Shown: positions 8,507 through 18,989 of the stretch, piece by piece
Layout of the letters: every line of letters starts with the position of its first letter
Numbering within the stretch: the stretch's first letter is position 1
NCBI GenBank assembly: GCA_916048095.2
Contig: OU696575.1
Location: 7,881,001-7,945,000 of the forward strand
DNA length: 64,000 bases
Origin: Sacculina carcini
Taxonomy: Eukaryota; Arthropoda; Thecostraca; Sacculinidae
Reading direction: 5' to 3'
The notes under the pieces: generated by a model
What the model was told of the DNA's origin: nothing
Seen by the model: only the letters and a program-made list of their open reading frames with translations
Databases searched by the model: none
Made by a program: the position numbers and the translations under genes

Positions 8507-11100
8507 TGGCGCAGAGGACTGAGACTCAGCAGGCTGTTCTGGATGGTCAGCTGCGACAGCTGGACCAGTTGACAGCGCTGGTAAGCATGCTCACCCAGCA
8601 GCATCTGGAACCGGCAGCCCCCGCTGGTGCACCTGCTGTGGCTCCCCGGGTGAATGTCCAGTCGCCAGCCCGCCTATCCTAAGACACGACTGCAGCTGAG
8701 TTCACAGCGTGGAAGGAACGGCTGCTGGCTCATAGCACGTTATCTGGCAGCGAGCAACTCAGCCCAGCCCAGCAACAAGCGCTGCTCACTAAGCTGCTGG
8801 ACGATGAGTGGTGCCGCATCATACGGCACTCTGTGGCGCTGCCGGCGGACGCTGATCTGCCAGCCTGCATTGAGCTGCTGGAAAACCACCAGCGGTCACG
8901 TCAACAGGTGTTGGTGCAGCGCCGTCATTTTTTATCACGCCGCCAGCACGAAGGGGAGAAGGTGGGCGACTTTATGCTCTCCCTGCGTGAGATTGCGGCC
9001 TGCTGCGATTTCTGCAGCATTTGCCGCGATGAGCGCATTCGCGACCAGGTAGTACTGGGGACCGCCGACTACACTGTCCTATACCAGCTGCTACAGGCTG
9101 CCCACGACGAATTGTCGCTGGAGAGGGCAGTCCAAATTTGCGAGTCAGTGGAAGGCGTCCGCCATGATGTTGTGGCCATGCAGCGAGCAGCATCCGATGT
9201 GGCTAGCTCAGCCACCATCCGTACAGAGGTCGCTGCTCAGCGCCATCAACTACTGCGCATGTGCGACCAGCCCGGCCTTCGACCACTGCGCATGCGCGAC
9301 CAGCCCGGCCGTCAACCACTGCGCATGCGCGACCGACCCGGCCATCAACTACTGCGCATGGGCGACCAACCGGACCGGCAGTGAGCTGATGGTGATGACG
9401 TCTCTGCATGCGCTCGCTGCGGCCAAAGACACCAGACGGCGCCATGTCGCGCTGCAGGCTGCGTTTGTTGCCGCTGCGGAAAGCGCGGCCACTACGCGCG
9501 TGCTTGCCGTGCGTCCCAGTCCGGCGCGGGCCGCCGTCGAAACAACTTTGTCGACTATGTTGGCTGTGATGCAAACAATGGTGTTGTGAACAAGGAAAAC
9601 ACACAAAACACATGGTATATCGGTGATATTTTTTACCGTGCTGAACGCACACGTTTGACCACCGTGGGCATAACCGTTTCCGTGGAGGGGCACCAACCCC
9701 GCAAAATCATATGGCGCTGTGATTCTGGGGCCGATGTCACCGTAGTGGATGCTGTAGTCGCGCAGCAGCTCGGGGTAGCCGCCAAGAACTTATGTCAACC
9801 GCCGTCGCGCCTGCGGGCTGCTAATGGCCAGCCACTGCGGTTTTTGGGTACATGCGAGGCGCTGATGCGACTTGGCGACGCCTCTTGCCGCTCCACACTG
9901 TACGTGGTGCCTTCAGTGCGCCGTCTGCTCTGTTGGCGGGACGCAGTGGAAATGTGCCAGCTGCACCACGCTTTTCGGCGCCAATTGTCACACAAGCAGC
10001 ATCTGCAGCAGGTGACCGCAGGACCGTCAGTCCCGACGCCACGACATTGCCCTCGCTGGACCAGCGCGGCGCAGCCTACCGCTGCAGAGCAACGGGCACA
10101 CAGCGAGCAATTGCTGGCGGCCTTCACTCGCGTGTTCCCTACGGACGGTCCCCTACTCGAGATGACTGGCGGCGCAATGCGGATTGACCTCCGAGATGAT
10201 GCCGTGCCCTACAACGTGACCGCCCCTCGCTCTGTGCCATTCTGCCACCGCGCCCAGGCAAAACAGCAGCTGGAGCAGCTGAAGCAGCAGGGCATCATTG
10301 AGCCGGTGTCCCACCCGACTGACTGGTGCTCGTCCATTGTCGTGGTCGGCAAACGAAATGCGGACGGCACGCCCAACGGTTGCCGCCTCACGGTGGACTT
10401 TACCCGTCTGAACCGTTTCGTCCGCCAACCGACTCATCCGGTTCGCTCGCCTGTCGAGACCATAGCCAGCATGGGCCTCGGCAGTCGGTGGTTAACCCAG
10501 ATGGATGCCCTATAGGGCTACTTTCAGGTGCCCCTGCGCCGCGAGAACCGATACCTCACCACGTTCATCAAGCCGTGGGGTCGGTTCAGGTTCTGCCGTG
10601 CGCCAATGGGCCTGGTATCAAGCGGCGACGAGATCAACCGGCGCGACGACGTCACCTTGGCTGGTTTAGCGGACTCGTGCAATGATCGTTGACGACGTGC
10701 TGGTGCACACTGCCAGCTACGGCGACCATCTGCAGCGAGTCTGGCAACTACTGCAGCGCTGTGACGACGCCGGCATCACTCTGAACCGGAAAAAGTTTGT
10801 CTTCGCTGCCACTGCCGCCAATCGACCAAAAGACACCATCGACGAAAAGAAAATTCGCGCCCTGACTGACTTCCATACACCGACGGACCTGACTTCACCG
10901 CGGTCGTTCTTGGGCTTGGCGAATCAGTTTGCCGACTTCTGTGACGTCATCGCTTCTGCTGCCGAGCCCCTGCGTCAGCTGCTCCGCAAAGGCGTCGATC
11001 GGCAGTGGTCGTCACAACACGACGCTGCTTTCACGGCCGTAAAACAAGCGTTGGCCAGCCCGCCCGTGATCCATGACCATCCGTGTACCATGATCCGAAT
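8506..11100 (+). pseudogene. Ty3/gypsy gag-pro-pol (3'-truncated, with stops)
   Basis: A single gag-pro-pol frame starts at ATG 8506. It is interrupted by in-frame stops at 8680 (TAA), 9382 (TGA) and 10513 (TAG). Order: gag helical region; two CCHC knuckles (CARCGQRHQTAPC and CCRCGKRGHYARAC, ~9409-9500); aspartic protease (CDSGADVTVVD, ~9718); RT fingers (IVVVGKRNADGTPNGCR, LTVDFTRLN) and PMGLVSSGDE. After a frameshift near 10680 it continues as MIVDDVLVH (the xxDD palm motif), ending in the RT/RNase H connection (FLGLANQFADF, WSSQHDAAFTAVKQAL). RNase H and integrase are missing; the copy is cut at ~11100 next to a LINE tail. The start codon overlaps the last base of the LTR and the primer-binding site. 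Low-complexity repeats MRDQPGRQPLR-like lie at the gag end. Confidence 0.85.
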
Positions 11101-11129
11101 ACAATCCATAATGTCCGTCCGCCCACGTT

Positions 11130-11685
11130 CCTCAATAAATAATAACAATCAACAATAAATATGTGATTCAGTAAATAACAGCCATCAATAAATAACAATA
11201 AATATTAATAAATAATTAATAAATATCAATCAAGAACAAAAAATATGATTCAATAAGAAACATCCAACAATAAATATAAATATGATTCAATAAGTAACAA
11301 CAACACAAATAAATATGATTCAATAAACAACAACACCAATAAATATGATTCAATAAACAGCAACAACAATAAATATGATTCAATAGACAACAACAACAAT
11401 AAATATGATTCAATAAACAACAACAACAATAAATATGATTCAATAATCAGCAACAACAATAAATGATTCAATAAACAACAACAGCCAACACTGAGTAAAA
11501 GTATAATTTAATAAATAACAACAACCAATAATAAATAGTAATAAATAGAGAGTAAAATAAGAATAAATATAAATAAATATAAAATAAATAACAATAAGCA
11601 TGAATAAATAACAATAAGCATGAATAAATAACAATAAATATGAATAAATATACAATGAATAAGACTCAACAGTCAATTCCGCTCT
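11130..11685. repeat. 30-33 bp A-rich tandem repeats at the tail of a LINE
   Basis: Repeats of 'aataaatatgattcaataaacaacaacaac' type, at least six good copies between 11260 and 11480, then looser aataaata repeats to ~11660. They lie at the 3' side of the minus-strand LINE and are probably its expanded tail. The peptides LLNHIYCCCC are artefacts. Confidence 0.75.
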
Positions 11686-11689
11686 TTCA

Positions 11690-13290
11690 GTAGCATTTCA
11701 TATACTTTGGCCTTGAATTTCTTCAAATTGTTCTGCGAGAAAACCTCCTCCTTCAACGTCTTCCAAGTAGACACAGTGGCCGGAAGAAAGCAACGTTGGA
11801 ATTGTTTTGTACGACAACGAATTGGAGCCATGCACTGGGAATGCTGTTTGGATGTAAACCGCGTGCTTCTTGCTGCCACGAAATCATCAGGAATGGACTT
11901 GCTCATCGGATGATGGTCGTTGTGCTTGATCTTGTACAGCATGCATACGCTGCTGACCTTTAGACGATGGCAAAGATCACCAAGAACCAAGTCACCACAG
12001 AGGAACTTGCAAGTTCTAACAACTCTGTTGATGAGATTGAGGTGACAATCCGCAGCAGAAGACCACACGGGGGCGCAGTACTCCAGAATTGGCCAAATGA
12101 AACAGCGAAAACTACTTTTTGAGATTGTGCTGCTACCGAACATCATATATACCTCACATATAATTCCCAGTTTCCGCGATGCCGAACAAACTAGCTTCCG
12201 AATGTGACTCTCAAACGTCAGCTTTGAGTCTACATGTACTTTGGGAGCAGCCAGAAATGTTGCAGAAATCATATGCTGCTCTACCATGGGCGTCTGTAGG
12301 AGATGTCGACAAGAGCCACTCACGGTGATGGGCGTTCATGTCTCCCACAAATACAAATGCTGACTTGGTGTCCTTCTCCTGAATTGTTGGCATGGCTGAC
12401 AAGAGACATTCGTAGATAGAGTCGTTACTGTCTGGATTTCGGTAGGCTCCAAAGATGTAAAAATTCATCAAGGCGGTGTTGACACGCAGCAGCATAACTT
12501 CATGACAAGTGCAGTCGTGCGCTGTAATTCTCGTTGCTGAAAAACCTTTGCGTACGTACACTGCCATGCCACGCCGCCAGTTTTTTGGGTCACGTTTGAT
12601 TAGCAATGGCTTACTAGAACCTGGCATCAAGAGCTCAGATTGGTCCCGATAATCGGACACAAGCGTTTCGGCACAGATAACGATGTCCTTGGAGCGACTG
12701 GCTGCTGTCAAATCTCTGATGTTCTTATACAAGCCTCTGATGTTGGCGAAAAGTATATTTGAAAATCGTTTTTGTGGTCGAGCAGGACCGGGATTCATTT
12801 CAACATCACCACACATCATCAGCAGAAACGACAAATCCACGGTGTGAGAAGGCACACACACAACGCAAAGCAAACATACAAATAAACACATAATGCACGA
12901 CGCATGCGAGCACAAAAACACAACACATAACACATGCATACGAAATGTCACAACAAAAAACAAGCATACAACACACACAATACAAAGCAAACATACACAC
13001 AAATACACACACAACAAGAAAAACACTAGAAAACACATGTGAGAACAATTTATTGAGAGCTCATTGTTAAACACATATCGCAAGGCAAAATGTCCAATGG
13101 GCGACAACAAAGACAGAGTATGAGAGCAACACAGAATTAGTTGGCACCTCAGTGCGAGGAAAAACCTGGGCGCTGACGGAAAACGGGAAAACCGGCCGTT
13201 AGCCGTCGGGGCGGGGCTACTATTTTCAGCCCGCCACATCAACAAAACAGACATGAGGCAGAAAATAATACACATATCCATGAACAGCAC
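11690..13290 (-). pseudogene. CR1-like LINE with 2A-like motif, internally deleted
   Basis: The 5' part (13290-~12330) reads a leader, then GDVEMNPGP (12810-12784), then an APE endonuclease domain: FSNILFANIRGLYKN, CAETLVSD, FVFVGDMNAHHREW. Near 12330 the frame jumps to the RT C-terminus (12323-11690): VDSKLTFESHIRKLV, the thumb YCAPVWSSAADCHLNLI, and a C-terminal tail. The whole RT palm is missing, so both ends are kept and the middle is lost. The hydrophobic, Cys-rich leader upstream of the 2A motif is coded by a CA-rich stretch and may not be translated. Not functional. It is nested in the hAT, opposite to the gypsy fragment. Confidence 0.82.
12784..12810 (-). other. 2A-like ribosome-skipping motif (GDVEMNPGP)
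   Basis: The nine residues fit the consensus D-[VI]-E-x-N-P-G-P exactly. 2A-like sequences are known at the start of CR1-type and trypanosome L1Tc retrotransposon proteins, where the ribosome skips the Gly-Pro bond. It lies between the leader and the endonuclease, where such motifs are usually found. Activity is untested. Confidence 0.7.
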
Positions 13291-13773
13291 TTATATTTAT
13301 AGACAAAGTTAAATTTAATAATACACAAACTGAACTAAGAAGTGACGAAAAAGAATGTGATGAGATAATTCAGCAGGAAGATTGCAAAGCAACTATGGCT
13401 GCGAACCCTGATTCTCAATCACATTCAGATACAAAGTATAAAAATTCAAATATATAATCTGAAACAAAAGAAAGATTAATTGAGGTAAACGATCTTAGAA
13501 GTAAATGAATGAGCTCGCAAGAAGAAAATATCCGCCTTTAAAAAGGCAAATATTATCAATGAACAAAACGAGTAATGGAAAATCAAAACAACGTTAAATT
13601 AAATATAATAATAACAAAACAACTGGAATATAACTCAAGGAACACTCAGCGTTAGCAGAAAGCAGGATCTGTCGTCGGTGAGCGTCAGCGAAGCGTAGAC
13701 AGCCGGGCGCGAACGAGCGACGGTAAACACGTGCACACTCAGCGAGGGTTAGTCAGAGACTGGTCAGAGTCAG
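13291..13773. other. AT-rich stretch, nothing identified
   Basis: No frame or motif that I recognise. It may be remains of the gypsy interior or of the LINE 5' end inside the hAT. Confidence 0.4.
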
Positions 13774-13822
13774 ATCATATTGTTCGTGTATTATTGTATT
13801 GTTATTGTAAGTATAGCACACA
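13774..13822 (+). repeat. 49-bp match to the end of the gypsy LTR at 8458-8506
   Basis: Shared sequence 'atcatattgt.cgtgtattattgtattgttattgtaa.tatag' with few mismatches. It is probably the end of a related LTR, and so a candidate right border of the nested LTR element. The upstream halves do not match. Confidence 0.5.
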
Positions 13823-14374
13823 CACACGTACTTGTTTCGGTGTGCGTGGAACACATGCGAATGATACGACTGTCAATACACAACTGTATATTAAGCGACA
13901 TTATTGTGTCTGTGACAATTGATGGATGACGCATATGTATGATGCAAGCTTGGACCACGTGAGGATGTCGCTGACGTATCTGAGTCATGCTACAAAACCA
14001 TTCAGCACAGCACTGAACGAATTACTACGTTTGCACGCGCAAGCCGTCATACTCGCTTTGCACGTGTACAGACATACACGCCATGCACACTAACACAAAC
14101 CGTAGTAGTATCGATCACATGTTTGACAATTGAAATGATGATGAAACGATATCAACCACAAACCGCCAGGATAGTGATCGATGTTTCATTTTTAATCATT
14201 TGTCTGCATCACAGGGTATTTCTCAAGTCCAAATCGCTTCGGTCAATTAAAATTGCAGGACGGCGCCCAGCCAGACCAACCAAGCATAGACCGTCACATC
14301 GAGCTCCAATTTCCCCCCGGGAAGTATCAAATTTCCCCTTCGAGCGAAATTTTCTCCCGGTTTAAGAACCGCTG
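13823..14374 (-). other. hAT 5' non-coding end
   Basis: No gene seen. It ends with the right TIR (ttaagaaccgctg, 14362-14374). Confidence 0.55.
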
Positions 14375-14382
14375 ATATAGAT
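14375..14382. repeat. hAT target-site duplication, right (atatagat)
   Basis: Identical to 6142-6149. Confidence 0.92.
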
Positions 14383-15705
14383 AGATACCTTCAATAATGA
14401 TAGGAGTGAGTTGCGACAGGGACAAATCATCCGATGCCGGTGAACTGATGAGTACCCGATTATGTTTGGTCCTCTACGTGCAATCGCGTCGAATAGCTTT
14501 GTGCCGGGATTCTGTGTGTGCATCTTCTGCGTTGGAATCGAAAGATACCCCTACGAGCCTTATCCACTGCTGAGCTGTCGCTGTCTATGTTTTATTATTG
14601 GGCATTCTGCGATGTCTTGGTTTGGTAGGGGTTTATGGGAATCGCTTGGATTTTTGTTCAAATGACGGATTGCTTGTTCCTTTTTATTTTTTGGCGGAGT
14701 GGGAGTGAAGACTCGTGCTCGGTGCGGGAGAGCTTGCCCCTGGCCTTCAGAGTCTTCGCACTCGTCGATAGACTCGTGCTCATCTTCACTGAGGGACGAC
14801 AACCGGATCGATATGGCCATCGCATACCTGCGTGGAAGTGATATTTTTGTCTGATTTTATTAGACAGCGATGGGGGCTTGTTTTCTGCCTGTTCGAGTGG
14901 GGCTTTGCTCAGAGGAGCTGTGGGCATGGTGATAGTTGGTGCCAGCCGATCTACCTTGATTGAAGTATTTACTGTGGTTTTTTTCTGAGATGAAAATTCT
15001 TACCCGACGCTAGATCTAAGGTTCATATTTTCTTGTTGATTTGTGCGAGTGGAGTATTGTTTTGGAGCCCGTCATGGAAAATTTATTTTGCGGATTGGTT
15101 CATGGGGCACTCATCCGAAATTGGGCGAGTGCACCCATACATTTTAAACACTTGTTTCAAAGTTGAGGTGGGTGGTTGTGTGCACTTTGACTCTTCCAAC
15201 ACTCATCCGGATATGTTGTTTGATGCTTTTGGGAGCCACTGCATCGAGAGCAGTGAGGAGTTCCCCTGCAATAATGTTTGATGTGACCCAACTGCAAGCA
15301 ATTGGGATAGCGTAGGATTGGAGGCTTATATGGGCTGACGTGAAAACTCACATACTCTACAAATACCCGCGTTGGTATTGACCATTTTACTTTGATTTTC
15401 ATGTACGAGCTTTGAGTGTGTCTTTTAGGGCTGCCATGATATGTCTAGTACTTGAGAGTCATTGTTTGTTTTGATTATATCAATTATATCCTCCACTTCG
15501 ACTTGTTCGTTATTCAGTGGGCCGAACCTGCCGTGATTCACATCCTTCTCACACCTATATGAATACATGGCTACCAATGTCCACTGGGACTGTGCTGTTT
15601 GAACAGTGAACTCTTCACCTTTGATGATTCCTTGGCACTTGGGGTCATCAAATGCAGTGTGTTTCACCTGCATGACGGCCGAACTCTTACCCAGAGGGAG
15701 CAACG
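14383..15705 (-). pseudogene. Jockey-like LINE gag-type ORF1 (5' piece of a split copy)
   Basis: Frames on the minus strand carry a domain with FGPLNNEQVEVEDIID (15703-15425), then PNCLQLGHIKHYC and HCSRCSGSQKH (15402-15157), the twin CCHC knuckles of Jockey/I-type ORF1 proteins. The first Cys of knuckle 1 appears lost. Charged tails follow (14927-14560). The frame is broken several times. After removal of the hAT, it runs into the ORF2 start at 6141-5946. Its job in live elements is RNA binding and RNP assembly. Confidence 0.72.
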
Positions 15706-16110
15706 CAATTATGTGTCGGGTCAGTGGCGACTTGTTCAGGGCGGCCGCTGCCTGCGTGGAGTGACGTCATCAGGAGCGTCAATGTCACTTCCAGTTGACG
15801 TTGCTATTGTTCTACCACGCTTCGTGGCTACTGCCATGAGTGCAGTGTTGGCTACTCAATGTAGTCTTAAAACCACTGATATCGCTTGATCACAAGAAGC
15901 ACAACCGTACACGACCGAAGCCAAACGGAGAATCGTATGTGTATGTCGTGTGTGTAATCGTATGTGTGTATGTCTGACCTGTTTGTTTCGTCCTCCTGCG
16001 TCAAATACAGTTGGTCCAAAGGACTCGAAGCGTTGTGATTTTGTGCCGCTCCCTGGCGAACCAGTCGCCACATTGGTGCCCCGAGTGAAGATGGTGTGAT
16101 GCTGAGTGAA
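15706..16110 (+). repeat. LTR-like end followed by primer-binding-like site
   Basis: The segment ...cgtcaaatacagttggtccaaaggactcgaagcg... is matched at 16850-16905. It is followed at ~16069 by acattggtgccccgagtgaa, which resembles the TGGTGACC-type primer-binding site of Mag/CsRn1 gypsy elements. No gag frame survives. Probably LTR debris. Confidence 0.4.
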
Positions 16111-16729
16111 TTCGTTTTGACCTGCGCATCATTTGCCTGTGATTTCGTCTCGTTTTTTGCATCGTTTATTCCTCTTTGTCGCAGCCTTCTGTGTCTCCCT
16201 ACGAGTGACGCACTCTCAGCTGCTGACCAGACGCACCAGCATCACATCATCCAAGACCGACTCCGTCCGGTGCCGTACTCAATCGTGTTTTTTCTCTCCT
16301 ATGGACGCCGGATGTGAAATCACCGAATGGGAAACGTCTACGCAGCAAGAAGACAACACAATGATATGGCCTCATATTCTTGCTGGATGCAGTTTCCGCT
16401 AACCTACGCCAAACGTCGCCTCACTGAACAGCAAACGTATGAGCAGCAAGAATACAACGATATATGTATTGCCTAGAAATCTTGCTGGATGCAATTTCTG
16501 CAGCCAACATCAAATTTAGTCTCCAGACTGCGCAGAGCGAGAACGAATTGACGACTCTATTACCCAAAATATACTTGTCCTCTTGCTGCCGAGCAATATT
16601 CCGCCGTGCACGATTCACCGACTTATGAAACTACCGCTCCGCTTGTAGTGGGGTAGTTCTGTGGTGCACCACGTGTAATTACGTCACGCACCACCTCGAC
16701 GAGTCAAGCTGCACGCATATTCGTTTGTA
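16111..16729. other. Debris between the two LTR-like repeats
   Basis: No coding signal recognised. The string 'cagcaagaa.acaac.a.atat' occurs twice (16345, 16445), suggesting a short diverged duplication. Confidence 0.35.
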
Positions 16730-16925
16730 TGTCTATGCGTCGTGTCGTGTTTGTCTTTGTCACTACGTGTGTTGTTGGACTATGTGTGTGTTCGACCAAT
16801 TATATGTTTATATGTTTGTTTGTATGTGTGACCACTTCGTTTTGTCCTCTTGTGTCAAATACAGTCGGTCCAAATAACTCGAAGCGTTGTGAATTTGTGT
16901 TGCTCCATGGCAAGCCAACCACCAC
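16730..16925 (+). repeat. Second, diverged copy of the LTR-like repeat
   Basis: It shares 'gtcaaatacag..ggtccaaa..actcgaagcgttgtga.tttgtg' with 15988-16045 in the same orientation. Direct orientation suggests two LTRs of one decayed element. Confidence 0.45.
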
Positions 16926-16933
16926 ACACGCCA

Positions 16934-17475
16934 ACTAAAATCAGATCTGCCCCAGCTGGAATCAAATTTGTCCCAACTGAAATCAGATTTATCCCAAATG
17001 AATTGAATTGAATTGAATTGTTCAGAATTGTTCCAACTAATTTAATACTGCCCCAATTGGCATTGAATATTTCCAAACTGGAATGACCAGCATTTATTGA
17101 CTTATCCAATTATTCCCAATATTTTAGTTTGAGAATATTAGGAGGACCTGTTTAATGGTAAACTGTTATATGGTCCCTTACTGTTAAATGATGGTTAGCT
17201 TGTAAAAGCATCCCACATATAAGCCAAAATATGCATTAGAAGATGGGCGCGCGGGGGCATTGCAGCCCACAATAAATAATCACAATCACAACACAACATC
17301 GCTTTTACAATCACAACACAACATAGCCCCCTAAAACACATTCATCAACAAATTAACGCACAAATGTTCTGCGCAAACATAACTGCCATATGGCGCGCAC
17401 TGTCCCAGCGGGAAAAATCTGATTTCAGTTGGGACAATTTATATTTCAGTTGGGACAAATCAAATTGTAAAATAT
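16934..17475. repeat. Repeat X: small element with inward-facing ~20-bp repeats
   Basis: The left arm has repeats of the type TTTGTCCCAACTGAAATCAG (16934-17000); the right arm has the same motif inverted (17410-17465). The right inner part (cacaatcacaac.caacat...gttctgcgcaaaca) matches 62708-62790, so a second copy exists at 57812-62805. No coding sequence. It resembles a MITE with subterminal repeats. Confidence 0.6.
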
Positions 17476-17499
17476 ATAGTATTGTGGAATCATTGTCGT

Positions 17500-18000
17500 G
17501 ATAATCTTCTTCAATATTTCCTCATCCATATATAGAAACACAATATATATATATTTTTAACTAGTCGGTATTCAGATGCTGTGAATTTGTATATGAGTCC
17601 TTCCGATGTTAAAGTGTTCCTCATTACAATTTCAAAGTCTTTTTCTTCTGTCACTTTCTGCAATATTTTTTCTCCCATTTTTTACAGACGGCATATTTCT
17701 ACATTATTAAAATTCCACCACAATACATTTTTCGATAACAAACTCTATTTTCCAGCACTGACTATTCATAAGTTGTATCCAAATCATCTCGGAGTGCTTT
17801 ACAACTATTGTCATTTTCAATTCTACTCATATGACTTGACGTCAATACCAAACCCTTGCGTACCTACTCCCACTATCAACCATGTCATTCACGTATATAA
17901 TGAACATAATCGGTCCTAGTACCCAGCTCTGGGGTACTCCACGTTCCACGCTCAGACATTCAGAGTTATTGCCATAAATAGCAGTACACATTTCTGTTTC
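17500..18000 (-). pseudogene. LINE RT fragment
   Basis: Minus-strand residues ERGVPQSWVLGPIMFIIYVNDMV (about 17975-17905) are the conserved GVPQGxxLGPxLF block of LINE reverse transcriptases. Sequence downstream is frameshifted and degraded. Confidence 0.55.
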
Positions 18001-18234
18001 TTGTAGGTAATTTCTTGTAGTCCATTCATTCCAAGAATTTGCCCTCTACTCGTCCATGATGTTGCAATATAAATATAAACAATATATGAACGTAGTACTT
18101 GCACAAAAATCAATACTATAATCAAATATACAAGCAATCAAAACTATATAGTTTCAGAATTCGTCCACTGTGTAAATATTGATTTTGCATTCGGTCATTC
18201 AGTAGAATGTGAAGTCAATGAATGAATGTTGTGA

Positions 18235-18352
18235 ATTTTCAGTCAATAAATACAACGGACTGCCTGAAAAAATCAGAAAGAGTACATCGGTACACGCCTT
18301 CAAAAAAGAAGTTACTAAGAAATATCTCAGCAAATACGCAAGCAGTGTGTGA
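18235..18352 (+). pseudogene. C-terminal end of a LINE ORF2
   Basis: Plus-strand YNGLPEKIRKSTSVHAFKKE followed by VTKKYLSKYASS and a stop matches the usual end of CR1/Jockey ORF2 proteins (LP..IR..S..FK..L..YL). An orphan fragment. Confidence 0.55.
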
Positions 18353-18989
18353 TTGCCTTTGACAGGTGAAATATTGATAAACGGTGGATATAGTATGACA
18401 ATGTAGCGTTGCACAAATGCAATGCAACATCTCGTTGCTTCCGTGCTGTAGTCGCTATTAATAAGCGATATTTCTAACAACATTTTCGACTCATATTTGT
18501 GTGTAGTGTGATTTTTTTGTATTTTTGTATTATCGTTCAACCTTATATGAGCTAATCAGCTTTCGAGCTTCCAACAGCCCGGCATTGTCTGTCTGTGTGT
18601 GTGTAATATTTCATTGAGTTTTTTTGTGCCAATACAATACAACACACTACATATAAGTGTTCCTAGTTTATTGGGAATTCCGGCGATCCAATGAGCGCCA
18701 ACAAAATATTCTCATAGTTGCCAACGGTCTTCCACTGAAACAGGACAAACACACGTACACACACGCACAGGTGCACACACTGTGTAATTATTTGTTAATA
18801 ACTCATTTTTAATATTGCCTATTTTGTGTTTATATTAACAATTAGTATAATATTGTCTACTTTACTTTTTCAAGTTAGCAGCTGTAGTTTAGTCCTTAGG
18901 AAGAAATAAGTACGAATAACAATCAAATCCAAATACTAATCAGAGAGTCAGGGGGTGCAAAGTAAAAGTGTTCCCACATGGGAACACTA
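18353..18989. other. Intergenic, nothing identified
   Basis: AT-rich with short (GT)n/(CA)n stretches near 18600 and 18760. No gene, RNA or repeat recognised. Confidence 0.4.

Larger units (their letters stand above)
6150..14374 (-). mobile_element. hAT DNA transposon, 8.2 kb, carrying nested elements
   Basis: Terminal inverted repeats are CAGCGGCTCTTAA at the left and (reverse complement) CAGCGGTTCTTAA at the right, flanked by the perfect 8-bp duplication atatagat. The transposase remnant (8134-6372) reads leftward, so the 5' end is at the right. A gypsy fragment (8346-11100) and a CR1-like LINE (11690-13290, opposite strand) are nested upstream of the transposase. The element splits a minus-strand Jockey-like LINE (5946-6141 and 14383-15705). 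Confidence 0.92.

Noticed and set aside
9203-9696. Minus-strand frames of 115-149 codons
   Set aside because: They are antisense to the gypsy gag repeats and knuckles, which carry clear motifs on the plus strand.
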